Assembly: GCA_963921425.1 (NCBI GenBank)
Contig: OY992833.1
Location: forward strand, 2,606,501 to 2,670,500
DNA from: Dryas octopetala
Taxonomy: Eukaryota > Streptophyta > Magnoliopsida > Rosales > Rosaceae
DNA: 64,000 nt
Direction of reading: 5' to 3'
This document shows positions 11,188 through 23,653 of the stretch, piece after piece. Numbering within the stretch: the stretch's first letter is position 1; each line of letters begins with the position of its first letter. The notes beneath the pieces are model-generated. The model saw nothing but the letters and a program-made list of their open reading frames with translations, made no database searches and was not told where the DNA came from. A program made the position numbers and the translations under genes.

Positions 11188-11473
11188 GGAAAAAAGACTT
11201 TTTTTGTCTTTGTATTATAAATGAGTCGCACTTTGGTCCCATCATTTTAATTTAAATTTTGTAAGAACCGTGTTTTCATTAATGTCGCAAAATCGAGATA
11301 GAAAAAAAAGACGTGGCACCACGTGATTGGCTCTAAAGTAAACGATTTTGATGGATTCGACCTAATTGCGACACTAATGGAAACACGGTACGTCCTACAA
11401 ATGTGCAAATTGAAATGACGGGACCAAAGTGCGACTTACCCTAAAGTACAGGGACCAGAAGTGACTTTACGCC
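11188..11473. mobile_element. Foldback MITE, 286 bp, Mutator-like, unit 1 only
   Basis: Flanked by the 9-bp duplication TTAATTGTT (11179-11187 and 11474-11482). The arms are inverted repeats: GTCGCACTTTGGTCCCATCA near 11227 mirrors GACGGGACCAAAGTGCGAC near 11420, and further inside, CGTGTTTTCATTAATGTCGC mirrors GCGACACTAATGGAAACACG. Unit 2 (about 16,790) has the empty site. It lies roughly 450 bases upstream of the G1 start codon. Confidence 0.85.
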
Positions 11474-11543
11474 TTAATTGTTCAGCACTAACCGGATTGT
11501 GCATTTTAATTCGTTTTGGTTTTTGAAAATTTCATTAAATAAC

Positions 11544-12648
11544 TCATTTAATACAATTATATCTTTTTTAACCCTCCACACTCAGTTTATCTTTGATGAG
11601 TCTTTAGCCCATTTTCAAACAAAATGCCCTTGATGTAAACCACTCAGTTATGCTTAACCTTCTTCCTCACACCCACATCCTCTTCTTCTTCTCCACAAAT
11701 CACAGATCTAAACCAACCCACACCCACTCACCCACAAATTTCGATCATATTAGCACCCACAAAAAGTTGACCCAAAATATAATGGATAGCATTTTGATGA
11801 TTCGCAGCAACCAAAAAGCTAAAATCATCAAGCATCCATGACTTTCATCCACCCACAGGGTTGCTGCAAATCACCTCCACATGTCGCGAATAACCTCTTC
11901 CAAGCTTGGGTCGTTGGGAATCATCTCCACAATTGTCTACAGCCGCTGAAATCTTCTCCAATTAGTTGGTTGCTGCCGAAATGCTCTCCAATTAGTTGGT
12001 TACTCTCGATTTCTCACGAGTTGTGGTGGGTTCCTCCCAAAATTCCCAAACAGAGCGCTTTGCAGTTTCACTTTTTTATTTTTTATCAATTCATTATGTA
12101 AATCAAGCATCTATTCTTGTATCAATATATATGAGATTGAATTTGTGGGTTTGCTTAAGTGGGTTCTCAATTTTGCAGATCTAAGATCTTTGTGTAGTAG
12201 ATCTAGGTTCTCAATTCTTGTATAATAAATGGATAATTTTGAGTTTTGATTGTTGATTTATATGAGTTTTAAATCTTGATTTAGAGTGGTATTAATGAAA
12301 TTTTGATATGGGTTTGATGTTCCAGATCTGAAATTTCGACCTGGGTTTGTTGTTTTATATCGGAAATTTGATTCCTAACGACACATGGTCGACAAATTGT
12401 TGACAAATAATGGTCAACAAATGGTCGATAAATGGTCAACACATAGTGGTACAACAACTTTAGATGGTGCTGCAGCCAATTTGATCATCATATTCATCAT
12501 TTTCTACCTTTTTTTTTGTCGACAGATTATCGACATGTCAACCATGTGGCGATGAGAAGGGAATTTTTGTCCAAAGAAGGGCCAAAGAGTCATAAAAGAT
12601 AAAGTTGAGAGAGAAGGGTTAAAAAAGATAGAGTTGTATTAAAAATGG
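11544..12648. mobile_element. TIR element, intact copy
   Basis: About 1.1 kb with terminal inverted repeats of at least 70 bases. The left end has ATACAATTATATCTTTTTTA and the right end, read inward, has ATACAACTCTATCTTTTTTA, followed on both sides by similar ...CTTTGGCCC/CTTTAGCCC blocks. The left half also occurs at 707-1257 and 16,869-17,427, where it is broken by copia sequence. There is no clear target duplication and no transposase. Around 12,370-12,450 it holds short imperfect repeats (TGGTCGACAAA, TGGTCAACAAA). Confidence 0.7.
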
Positions 12649-14632
12649 TTGAATCCTTTTTCACATAAGTACCTTTCCAACACTCTAGAATTAGTAATTA
12701 CGTACAGGCACCAAGTATTTGTGATTTCACCAATTTCAACGATCTGAGCCGTTCATTTTATTCGTTTATACTCAAAGATCATCTCTGTTAAAAATCGGTC
12801 AAATCGGAATTCATCCACTCGTTCGATTAGTATTAGAAAATTCACAATCGTTCATAAGTTCGAGCACCGTTACCTAACTTTTACACATCTCCGATTTAGT
12901 TAATTTTTTGCAGGGATGATCTTAAAGTGGGAAACTAAAAAATGAACAGTTCGGATCGTTGCAAATACGATCGCATCTTATACAATTACATACATAAAAT
13001 TGTACACCAAAAAGGCAATGAGATTCTGGGCGACGAACTGCACATTTCGTCGCCTAAGATCACTTTGGGCGACGCATACTAATATTCCTCGCCTCAAGTA
13101 ACCTAGAGCGACGAACTATTTCCTCGCCCAAAGTCATTTTAGGCGAGGAATATTAAATTTCGTCGCCCATAGTTATCTTAGGCAACAAACATCTTCGTCG
13201 CCCAAAGCCTCTTTATGAGACGAAATTTTACATTTCTAGCCTAAAATAACTTTGAACGAGGAAATGGTTCATCGCCCAAACCTTTATTAGTTGGCAATGA
13301 TCGTTCATGCGTTCGAACTCCGATACTTAACTTTTACATCTCTAATTAAGCTAATTTTTTGCATAGATGATCTTTGAGTGGGAAACTAATAAATGAACGA
13401 TTCGGATCATTGAAAACACGATCGATATTTGAGATTCTATATATAAAAGAACGGTTTATACATTTGAAGAATAAAATTCTATTAACTCTTTCATTGAAAC
13501 CTTGTCATTTCAATAATTATGAAGAGCACAATGAGATTACAACGATCAGAGCCGTTCATCATCTATGTTGATACTCAAAGATCATCCCTGCAAAAAATCG
13601 GTCAAATCAGAGTTCATATACCCGTTCAAGTATTATTATAAGAATCATGATCGTTTATACACCCTAAACGCCAAACCTAACTTCTACATCTCCGATTGAG
13701 ATATTTTTTGCATGGATGATCTTTGAGTGGGGCACTAAGAAATGATCGGTTCGGATCGTTAAAAACACAATAGAAAAGTGAGCTTCTACATACAAATACA
13801 CTTGAAGAGTATAATTCTATTAGCTTTTTCGTTGATACTTTGTCGATTCAACAATTGTGAAGACTACAATGTGATTTCAACAATCAGAGCCGTTCATTTT
13901 ATTCGTTTATATTAAAAGATCATCCCTGCAAAAAATCGGCCAAATCGGAATTGATCTCGAACGATTAGTATTAGAAAATTCACGATCGTTCATAAATTCG
14001 AGCACCGTTACGTAACTTTTGCATCTCTGATTGAGCTAATTTTTTGCAATGATGATCAATGAGTGAGGAATTAAAAATTGAACTGTTTGGATTAATGGAA
14101 ACACGATCGCATTATATGAATATAACTTACATAAAATTGTACAAAAAAAAAAAGGCAATGAGACTTTGGGCGAGGAATATGCATGTTCCTCGCCCATACA
14201 TTGGGCGACGAATACGTAAGTTCCTCGCCCAAAGTGACTTTGGGTGACGACCCAAAACCTTCCTCGCCTAAAATCATCTTGGGCGACGAAATAGTTCGTC
14301 GCCCAAGATGATTTTAGGCGAGGAAGGTTTCGGTTCGTCGCCCAACATCACTTTGGGCGAGGAACTTATGTATTCGTCACCCAACGTATGGATCAACAAT
14401 CGTTTTGGCGCGTGGTTTAGGCGACGACATATTTTCGTCGCCCAAAGTACCTTTAAGCGAGGAATATTATATTCGTCGCCCAAAGTTATCTTGGGCGACG
14501 AATATGTTCGTCGCCCAAACCTGGATGGGATTAGGCGACAACGTTTCATGTTCGTCGCCCAAAGTTGCTTTGGGCGACGAATTTTGGTTCGTCTCCCAAA
14601 GTTTCGTCGCCCAAATATATTTTTCTTGTAGT
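12649..14632. mobile_element. CACTA-like, hairpin-rich sequence with a right CACTA terminus
   Basis: Ends in TTTTTCTTGTAGTG at 14,632, the same terminus as at 706. It is followed at once by germin-unit sequence equivalent to 7369. From about 13,020-13,290 and 14,160-14,625 it is filled with TTTGGGCGACGAA-type repeats in both orientations. Between them are inverted-repeat modules of about 220 bases (12,745-12,965, 13,547-13,775, 13,885-14,105), plus a lone right arm at 13,330-13,420. I could not find a left CACTACAAG end, so it is probably truncated or rearranged. There is no coding capacity; the apparent open frames are read-through of the repeats. Confidence 0.6.
14194..14391. repeat. Long palindrome, 97-base arms
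   Basis: The arms 14,194-14,290 and 14,295-14,391 are near-complete reverse complements around the 4-base spacer ATAG, with the centre reading GGGCGACGAA-ATAG-TTCGTCGCCC. Each arm is itself made of TTTGGGCGACGAA-type units. The related region at 245-460 keeps only a degraded version. Confidence 0.85.
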
Positions 14633-15431
14633 GATTCTTCCTTTGATAATGGGTGCAGCTTAGCTTAATATTTAATTAGAATTAATAGAACTGATCAGTT
14701 GTATTTAATGTTTAGCATCCTATTCTTCCTTTGTACGTTGTAAAATTTCATTATTCAATGTTGTGATTGTAAGGCTTCACTTAATATATTTTCTATTCTT
14801 TGGGGCTGCATGTATTGATTTCCTTCTTAATAGAGAGCTAATAGCTAGTGCCACTTTGATATCTTTCTTTTCAATATTTCCATCCATATATTGTGTTTCT
14901 GTTTATTGATGTGTGTTATCTCACTAATCATTGCATTTGATAGGTTACTCTTTCTATAGGATTAGTAGTTTACAATTAAGTTGGAGTAAATCAGTAAGTG
15001 ATCGAAGATGTGCGTATATACCTACCCAAAAACACTGGCGAATGCATACTTATCCAAAAAAACTTAAAAATTAGGTGCTTGAACAATTCACTTGACATAA
15101 AACAATTTAATAGTATGTTGTATTAGTCAATGCTCTTGAAGTCTTCATTATCAAATTGACTCCGGAACCAGTATAGCACGTGTTTATATATATAATTAAA
15201 TTAATGAATATATTAATTTGTAAGTCATTTTTGGATTGCATGTATCCAAAGTGACGTAAGAGATTAAGAAATGGAACACACCGCACCACGTACTAGGGCA
15301 ATATCATTATCATAATTATACTGATCATCAAGTAAATCCACGTAGGATGAAGTACATCATTGAGCTGGCTAGCAAACCATTTTATTTAATCAATATTATA
15401 TTGTAATTTGTTTTTTGTGTATACTTATTAA
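14633..15431. other. Unit 2 sequence 3' of germin gene G2
   Basis: Matches unit 1 (7369-9867, without its Mutator insertion) and unit 3. It starts abruptly at the CACTA-like terminus. No gene seen. Confidence 0.7.
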
Positions 15432-16309
15432 TTAATTGTTGTCGTACCAGAACTGCTTCTGGAGATAGTCGACCAAATTCTTGTCGACTTGGAAGGCCTT
15501 GGCAAGAACATCATCAGAGATGGGAGGGTCGGAGCCGAAGACAGCATTGGCTATGGTGATGACTCCTGGGTTCTGGCTGCTCAGCCCAGCAATGGCCACA
15601 GCGTTGGTGTGTCCCACATTCTGTTGGAAGTGAATGAGACCAATTGGGAAGACAAACACATCTCCCTTGTTCAACACTTTGGTGAATAGCTTGTTTTTAG
15701 CGTTTGGAAGGTTGGAGGTGACAAAGCCAACGTTGAGTGTGCCTTCCAAGACCACAAGGATTTCAGAGGCACGTGGGTGAGTGTGGGGAGGGTTGATGCC
15801 TTTTGGTGCATAGTCTATGCGAGCCAAGGATATACCGAGAGTGTTGAGTCCTGCTATTTGCTGCACATTCGCGGGTGTCACTGTAGAACCAACCGGGTTT
15901 GCTGCACTTTTCGGAGTCAACCCGGAAAAGAAGAAATCGTTTGCTGATGCAAGCTTTGGGTCCTTGCAGAATTTCCCATTCACAAACACTGCTTGCACAA
16001 AAAAAATATATAGTTCATGTATAGTTGTGGGCATGCATTCATTAAGGAACAAAATAATCATACATAGTAATTCATATATAATAATTCATATATATAGTTC
16101 ATGGATTGTACATATATATATAACAATTCTTCATGTATAATAATCATATATAGTAATGCATAAGTATATATACCAGCAGATTGGGTGTCATTAATATCTA
16201 CGCAGAAGTCCTGCAGAGGACTGGGGTCAGAGGCAGACACTACAAGGAAGGTTGCCAATGCCAGAATGGCAATTACAGTAACTGCAGGGAAATGAACAGC
16301 TTTCATCAT
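15432..16309 (-). CDS. Germin-like protein, copy G2 (2 exons)
   Basis: Same structure as G1: exon 1 is 16174-16309 and exon 2 is 15432-15988, joining to 230 residues. The signal peptide, C37/C53, H114, H116, E121 and H165 are all intact. The only protein difference from G1 that I see is Thr for Ser at residue 83. The tandem acceptor here reads AAGCAG, and the CAG site gives the standard frame. The intron is a few bases different from G1. The TATA box is at 16444-16453. G2 is the middle gene of the array and lacks the nested copia block. It looks functional. Subfamily 1-type germin-like protein is the likely class. Confidence 0.95.
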
Positions 16310-16443
16310 TCTGATCGAATTATAACTTATAAGCTTGCTTGCTAGCTTAATTGGTTGGCCTCAAACTTGTACTGTTTTGTGTAGACTACTTAATTGGTTT
16401 GAGTCTGAGATCGATGGATGAAAATCCTGCATTGGGTATATGC

Positions 16444-16453
16444 CTATTTATAG
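16444..16453 (-). promoter_or_regulatory. TATA box of germin gene G2
   Basis: CTATAAATAG on the minus strand. The G2 upstream region carries about 45 extra bases near 16,360-16,405 relative to G1 and G3, so the box is roughly 135 bases before the ATG. Confidence 0.7.
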
Positions 16454-16868
16454 CTTGGAGCGACACACTGAAAGATAGAACTGGTCTTTGATTTTTGTCG
16501 AAGCAGGTAAAGACTTGATTAATTTTTCCAAGCAGGTAAAGACTGAATTGGTATGTTGATTAAGTCTTTACATGTGAATGTGAATCGATCAACCCAAATA
16601 AAAAAAACAAAAACCAAAATTTGAGCTAGGTACATTAATTAGACTACTTGCTCCAACATATATTTGATATTTAATTCCTCCTCTTCCTTCTCGAATGGAT
16701 TTCTATATATGATGTCAATTTCTTAAATTAAATGTCCACCATCAGTTCTGTAGATCAATTAGAGATCATAGAAAATGCACTAATTAATTGTTCAACACTA
16801 ACCGGATTGTGCATTTTAATTCCTTTTGGTTTTGGGAAATTTCATTAAATAACCCATTTTAATTCATT

Positions 16869-17427
16869 ATATCTTTTTTAATCCTCCACACTCAATTTTA
16901 TCTTTAACGACTCTTTGGCCCATTTTCAAACAAAAATGCCCTTGATCTAAACCACTCAGTTATGCTTAACCTAGCTTAATTCTTCCCCCCACCCACATCC
17001 TCTTCTTCTTCTCCACAAATCACAGATTTTGATACTCACCCACAGATCTTAATGATTTTAGCACCCACAAAAAGTTGACCCAAAATATAATGGATAACTA
17101 GCTTCTTGATGATTCGCAGCAACCAAAAAGCTAAAATCATCAAGTATCCATGACTTTCATATATCCACCCACAGGGTTGCTGCAAATCACTTCCACATGT
17201 CGCGAATAACCTCTTATTCCAAGCTTGGGTTGCTACGAATCACCGGCCTCCACAATTGTCTACCGTCGCTGAAATCTTCTCCAATTAGTTGGTTTCTTCC
17301 GAAATGCTCTCCAAGCTACTGGGTTACTCTCGATTTCTCAAGGGTTGCAGTGGGTTCCTCCCAAAATCCCTAAACAGAGCGTTGTGCAGTTTCACTTTTT
17401 TTTTTTTTTTAATCAATTCATTATGGA
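16869..17427 (+). mobile_element. Left half of the TIR element (unit 3 copy)
   Basis: Matches 707-1257 and the left half of 11,544-12,648. It is interrupted at ATTCATTATG by the same copia gag fragment as in unit 1. The sequence just left of it (CCATTTTAATTCATTATATC) supplies the terminal bases that the CACTA-like insertion separates in unit 1. Confidence 0.65.
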
Positions 17428-17433
17428 ACAAAA

Positions 17434-17892
17434 ATGTTGATGGTGGTGGTGGTTACTGGAACAATAATGGAGGTAGAAATGGGAATTCTGGAAGGCATGC
17501 ACTGGGGTAACAATGGAGGCAGGTTTAATACTGGTGGTGGTAGAGGTTGGAATTATGGTGGAAATGGTGGCAGGTTTAACAACCATTGGGGTGCAAATAA
17601 CTGGAACGATGGGGATCGACAGATTCTTGAGTGTCAAATATGTTCTAAAAGAAGGCACACTATTGTCAATTGCTTTGATAAAGATAGATCATCTCAGAAT
17701 GTTGGTACTGCATGTTGTGGAATGTCAGATTTGTGGTAGAAAAGGTAATGTGGCTTGAGATTGCTTCAATAGATCAAACTATGTTTATCAAGGCTCAGCA
17801 CCACCTTCAGCAAACTCAAGATATGTTTCAGACTACACTCAAGTATTAGGAGATGGAGTTGTACAAATATTTTTGACTCAGATGGTTCGTTT
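17434..17892 (+). pseudogene. Copia-type gag fragment (outer element, unit 3)
   Basis: Duplicate of 1265-1719 with the same Gly/Asn-rich part and first knuckle CQICSKRRHTIVNC. An extra CATG-like insertion near 17,710 shifts the frame, and a stop appears inside the second knuckle, so it is more decayed than the unit 1 copy. It ends where the copia LTR starts at 17,893. Confidence 0.75.
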
Positions 17893-18327
17893 TGTTGGTT
17901 TTGAGTTCTCTAACTTGTAGAAGAACGTACTACACCTTTGGAGCATAAGATAAAGAGCAAGAACAAAACAGAGGAAAAATGAAAACATAGGTCAAGCTAT
18001 ATTTTTCAGAAGAAAGGAGAGATTGTAAGGAGGGTCTGCACCACTTTGATAGCTTTCATTAGCATATATTGATTCATTACAACCCTAAGGCTTTAACTAA
18101 TACAAAGCCAAAATCAACCACACACAAGTTTACTAACGTGGCTGACTAAGAACCAAAGTACAAAAACTTAAGTATTAAGACAACAAAAACAAAAAGACAA
18201 AATTTCCGAAAAACTTGGCTTGAGCCAACATTGGCAGAAAATAGGTACCAAAGGGACAATCGCTCATGAAGCAGGGGACGATCGATCGTGTGAAACAAAA
18301 AATCAATGAAGCATTAATATTTCAACA
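17893..18327 (-). repeat. Copia copy B 3' LTR
   Basis: 435 bases, TGTTGG...CAACA on the + strand. The pol reading frame ends with a TGA just inside this LTR (about 18,322-18,324). Confidence 0.9.
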
Positions 18328-19967
18328 CTCCCCCTTAATGCTTTGTTCCATAACTTCCAATAGCTTTATGAGATGCTTGAACTTGTCCCTTGGCAATGCC
18401 TTGGTGAAAATGTCATCAATTTGATCTTCAGTCCTGCAGTAGACAACATCAATCTCATTGGCTTCAACAGCATCTCTGATGAAGTGATGTTTTCGAGCAA
18501 TATGCTTTGTTCGATTGTGAAAGACCGGATTCTTTGCTATTGCAATTGCAGACTTGTTGTCACATAGTATTGGAGTAGGTTCTCCTTACTTTTCACCAAC
18601 ATCTTCCATGATACTTCTCAGCCACATTGCTTGAGAGGTTGCCAATGATGCTGAAACATATTCAGCTTCTGCAGTTGATAAAGCTACTATCTTTTGTTTC
18701 TTTGATTGCCATGAGAATACACATGTTCCAAGAGTGAAAGCATACCTAGAAGTACTCTTCAAGTCATCAACATTGCCTCCCCAATCACTATCACAAAATC
18801 CATATAGTTTTGGCACAACATTTCTTTCAAACATGAGCCCAAAATCTATTGAACCTTGAATGTATCTTAGAATCCTCTTTGCTGTCCCATAATGAACTTG
18901 AGTAGGCTTGTGCATAAATCTTGACAATAAACTTGAAGCATACATAATATCTAGCCTTGTTGCAGTCAAATAAAGCAAGCTCCCAACTAAGCTTCTATAA
19001 ATTGATGCATCTGCTTCATTGCTTCCATCTTCTTTTTCAAGTTTTTGATTAACTACCAAAGGTGTAGCTACAGGTTTGCATCCTCCTAGGCCAAACTTTT
19101 TCAAAATAGTCTTTGCATACTTTTTTGAGATACAAAAATGCCATCTTCATTTTGACAAACTTCAATTCCCATATATAAAATAATGCAACAGACCCAAGTC
19201 ACTCATTTCATACTTTTTCATCATCTTTTTCTTGAAATTCAAGATCAAACTCTCACTACTTCCAGTAAACACCAAATCATCAACATATAGAGAAACAATC
19301 AGAATATATATCAGTGTTACCTTCAGTTTTTATGTAGAGAGTAGGTTCATTTTGGCTTCTTTGAAAGCCCTTCCCAATGAAATAAAAGTCTATCGATCTC
19401 CCCATACCATGCTCTTGGTGCTTGCTTCAAGCCATAGAGAGCCTTATTGAGCTTGTACACCTTTATTTCTTCTCCTTTGATTACAAAGCCCTCAGGTTGA
19501 TCAATATAGACCTCTTCCTTCAAGACTCTATTAAGAAATACAGATTTCACATCTAGTTGGTGTAAAAATCACCCCTTTTGAACAGCTAGGGAGATTACGC
19601 TCCTGATTGTATCAAGCCTTGCCACTGGTGCAAATGTTTCATTGAAATTAATTTCGGGTTGTTGAGAATACCCTTTTGCAACCAACCTAGGTTTGTTCCT
19701 TTGAATGGAACCATCTTTATTTAGCTTTGTCTTGTAGATCCACTTCACTCCTATGACATCTTTGTCACTAGGTCTGTCCACAAGCTCCTATGTGTTGTTC
19801 TTTTCAATCACATTGATCTCTTCCACCATAGCTTTCTTCCAGTTATCATCTTTCACAGCATCTTCAAAGGTTTCTGGTTCAATGAAACAGAAATTACACC
19901 TTGTATAGACATCATTCAAAGTCCTCATTCTGATTGGAGTTGAACTAGGGGATGAAGAACCAGATGA
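18322..19967 (-). pseudogene. Copia copy B RT and RNase H region
   Basis: Part of pol downstream of the CACTA insertion. RT pieces at 19,569-19,781 and 19,347-19,550 carry VARLDTIR and [14 protein letters not shown] is at 19,276-19,287. RNase H spans about 18,586-19,104 (GFCDSDWGG, STAEAEYV), and the frame continues past an in-frame stop (minus TAA at 18,586-18,588) to the LTR. Other stops split the RT. The same region is deleted in copy A. Not functional. Confidence 0.9.
19965..19967. repeat. CACTA target duplication TGA, left
   Basis: TGA precedes CACTACAAG and recurs at 26,016-26,018. The uninterrupted site in copy A (3008-3010) has a single TGA. Confidence 0.92.
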
Positions 19968-20235
19968 CACTACAAGAAATATTGGCTATAGTGATGAAAT
20001 TTTTAGTGACGAATGTGAAATTCATCATTAAACATGTAGATTTAGTGACCAAATATATTGGTTCATCCCTAAATGGTTTGGCTCCAAAAAAATTCATTTT
20101 GCCTCCTAAATTTTGATTATTAGTGACCAAATATTTGGGCTTTAGTGATCTATTTTTGACTTGGTCACTAAAGCCCAAAATAAAAATAAAAATGGCTAAG
20201 TTACTTCTTGTTAACTCGGTCACTAAAGCCCATGA

Positions 20236-23027
20236 AAAAAATTATACTGTATTCTATTAAATTAATAAAACAAACAAAGAACCACAAACGTTAACACACT
20301 CCACGCACAACAGAAACCCACACAATTGCCAAGACCAAACTATCTCACTTCTCGATCTCGACTCCCTTAGTTTTCCCGTTCACTAATTTTCTCTCTACAA
20401 TTTGCCAAAATCTTTTCCCTCTCTAGATGATGATTATCCCTAATTTCTCATTCGATTAGCTCTGTTCTTTAGTCAAGTGCGTTTTTCTCTGGCACTCATC
20501 ACTGTAGGTTCACAAAATTTTGGCATTTGGTGGAGGTAATTTGGTGGACAGACTAGATTTTCTGTATCTTGCCATGGATTCTTCCTGGTAGGCTTTCTAT
20601 TTTTTCTATTCTACTTTCATTTTTTCCCTTTGTTAAACTCAAATAGTTAATGGGTTTCAATTTTGATACAGAGAATTTTATGGAGTCTTGTCTTTGATCA
20701 AGATAACTAAACAAGCTTCTTCATAGTGTGGGTATAGGCTGAGGTTCTTCAATTTGGTAAGTTTGTAGATTTTTTACTATGCCTTTTTCTGTTTTGTTTT
20801 GGAGTCTCCTATCTTTTACTCTAACTCTGTGTTTGGATGGGGGAAAAGAAGTCGATATTTAGAGAAAATTTGGAATTTGAGGAACGACAAACTCTAAGTA
20901 TCGTGTTTGGCATCTTACACTTGGAAAATTAGAAATTTTTTGCTTGAAAATTTGATGAAATTGGGCCTCTTTGTTTGTCATGGCTGGGTTTATTTTGGGA
21001 TTGGGTCTTTTGTTTTCCTTTTGACATTTTTATTTATAAATATGTATGATTAATTTGTATAAAATTGACATGGGTCTTTGTATTTTTGTTGCTATGGATG
21101 AGTTTTGATTGTTAACTTGTACGTGGCCTTATGGTTTTGTTGTGCTTGTGCTACTGCAAATTAGATAATTATAGTTTTGGTTTTAAGTTGCAACTTTGCC
21201 TTTCTTCTCAATTGTTACAAATTAGATGATTATATGAGAGCAGGATGGTGGTTCTTTCCTCCTCTTGAGTGATTTAGTTGCCATGTTATTGGCCACGCAG
21301 CAACTTGAGCTTTTCAAGCTAGTTGCAACCTATATTTTATAATATATTGTGTACCACTTAATTTTAAATAATATGAAGTTAATTAGTATTGCTTTCAATT
21401 TTTACCGACAATTAATGGAGTTATCCAAACAATAGAAATTATATATAATTCTTGTCACTTTCTAGTTCTGGACACATAACATCCAAATGACTGTTATTGA
21501 CTTGCTATGAATGGTTGTATCATGTATCGACTATGACCATAGAATATTATATGGTTTCTTAATTTGGGCAGGAATTTAGGTAATTCAAATTATAAGTAGA
21601 ATTGAATGATATCTTTTTTCTTTTTGGTGTTTCTCTCTGCAAAAGTGCATTTGACCAATCTATATAACTTGAAGTACTATGCATCTGGTTTTTTTTTATT
21701 TTCTTGCTGTTTTGCCACAAAATTGTATGGACTATATATGTAGTCACCATCTTCTTCTAAGTGACAATTTCATGCTCTACTAAACTATATGTTAGGATAA
21801 TTATTCTCTTTTAAATGCCTTTATCTAACTGAAAAATATGATATAAAATCTTAAGGTGTAAAAGCAAGAATTATATACTTAAGGTGTAAAAAAAACAAGA
21901 AAGAAGAATCTCTACATTCTAAATTTGGTCGGTTATTTTTTCTAAAATCAAAAGGCCTTTGGATGCATTATATTTGGACAGATTTTTTGCCTATATGAAA
22001 AATATTTGACTAATGCTTTCTTTCTTTACTGCAGGCTGATTCTTGGCAGTAGTTGCATTGAGTTGTTCTTCTCTTTGTACTCAAATATTGCGTCTTGATT
22101 TCTTTGTACTGGTATGTTTCTATTGATTTCCACTCTTTCATATCAATTGCTTTTATGCTGGATTTGTTGTTATTAAGTGATCAAAGTCGAAAGAACCTCT
22201 TGGCATAATCTTGTTGCTCATAAGTATTTTGGATATGATAAATGCATGCTACTGTCTCCCTTCTCCCTGTTCTCTCCAGGAGTATTTTACACAAGCATTT
22301 AATGCATTGACAACATAAGTTCTTTTTTTTGTAATTCAACCCTTACTAAATGCCTTCATTTAGCTGTTTACAAAAAGAAAAAGTACATTTTAGCAACACT
22401 ATTGTCATATATATATATATATATGTACGTATATTTTAAATTCTTGCATTGTTTTTAAATCTTTTTCAAATTTTAGCAAAATCATTGACTTATATTGGGT
22501 CAAACTCTTTTATTTTTCATTTATTTTAGTTTAATAAAAGTGTGTTACAATATATCAAGCTCAATTAAATAAAAAATAAAAGAAGATATTAAACATGCAA
22601 GTAAGAAAAATATATATATATATCAGACAGAGGGAAAAAAAACCTTTTCAATTATTATAATTTTTTTTTTTTGCATGCAGTAGTCAGTGTCGTTCAAAGT
22701 GTTTTCATAAGAAAAAGAGTTGATAAAGACGTTTATTAATGTCATATGTAGGAGAAATTTATGTTTTCAATCCATATTAATTACTTAGTTTTGAGTATGT
22801 AAAAGACACAAGGCATAAAGAGAAAGGAGAAAAAAAGAAATATGACAAGGTAAGAGGGATAAGACAACTGTCATTTCTATCTGGACAAAACTTTTTATTT
22901 TGCTTATTTATGGTCAAGTACCTCATTATTTGCTCTATGTATTTTCTATTCTTTTAGATAACCAAGTGTATTATCTTTATTTTAAATTGATAACACTATG
23001 ATTGGATACCAATTGTTTGGGTTGGAG
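20236..23027 (+). other. CACTA interior without recognisable coding sequence
   Basis: AT-rich, mostly intron-like. Possible small non-coding exon around 22,035-22,110 (after ..CTGCAG, before GTATGTTT). A short TA run is at about 22,409-22,424. No transposase catalytic core seen. Confidence 0.5.
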
Positions 23028-23138
23028 ATGGATAGGAGTTGGATTCATCTGCACACTAGGGGGAGACCACAGTATATTCATGGGGTCAAAGAGTTCATTC
23101 GTTTTGCAACGGACCACATGAAGCTGATTAATAATTAA
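23028..23138 (+). pseudogene. Transposase-associated domain fragment (TnpD N-terminus)
   Basis: A 36-codon reading from ATG at 23,028 to TAA. It begins MDRSWIHLHTRGRPQYIHGV and continues KEFIRFATDHMKL. This matches the pattern of the plant transposase-associated domain that opens En/Spm TnpD proteins (MDRSW...Y..GV..F..FA). It stops where the Cys-rich part would begin, and the rest of TnpD is missing. It may have served as an exon in a parental element. Confidence 0.7.
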
Positions 23139-23653
23139 TTAGTTGGTGTCTACATACTCTTTTTATGGTTTAGATTTATTTATAATTATTAAACTACTCA
23201 TTCCTTTATTGTATGCTTTTAAAAAAAATGCTAACTTAATATTTTCATTTTAATCAAGTTAAAGAGCACAAAAAACAAAGAGAACAGAGAAAACTTAACG
23301 ATAACTCATTGTGCTGGGACAAAGGCATTCAGTCGTCTTCGAGAAGAAAATGTAAGCTTTCTTTTGAAAATTTTATTTTTTCTCTTATTGTCTGTATGGT
23401 ATATGCAAGTTGTATATCACCTCTGCATGGTGGTCTATATATGGTTGTCAAATTATATAGAAAAATCATGAGAGTGGAGAGGAGCCTAGTCGAATTGAAA
23501 TGTTCAAGCTCACTCGGTTTAGCACAAAAAAAGCATCTTGGGTTGGTGAATGGAAGTCTTTGTTATATATATAATTAAGTTTATATATTGTCTTATTGTT
23601 GTAATAATTGAATCAATTACTCTTAATTTATACTATCTTATGTGTAGGCTGAT

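Noticed and set aside
14274..14668. Open frames on both strands with repeated SSPKV/GDE motifs
   Set aside because: They are translations of the inverted TTTGGGCGACGAA repeats and mirror each other; not genes.
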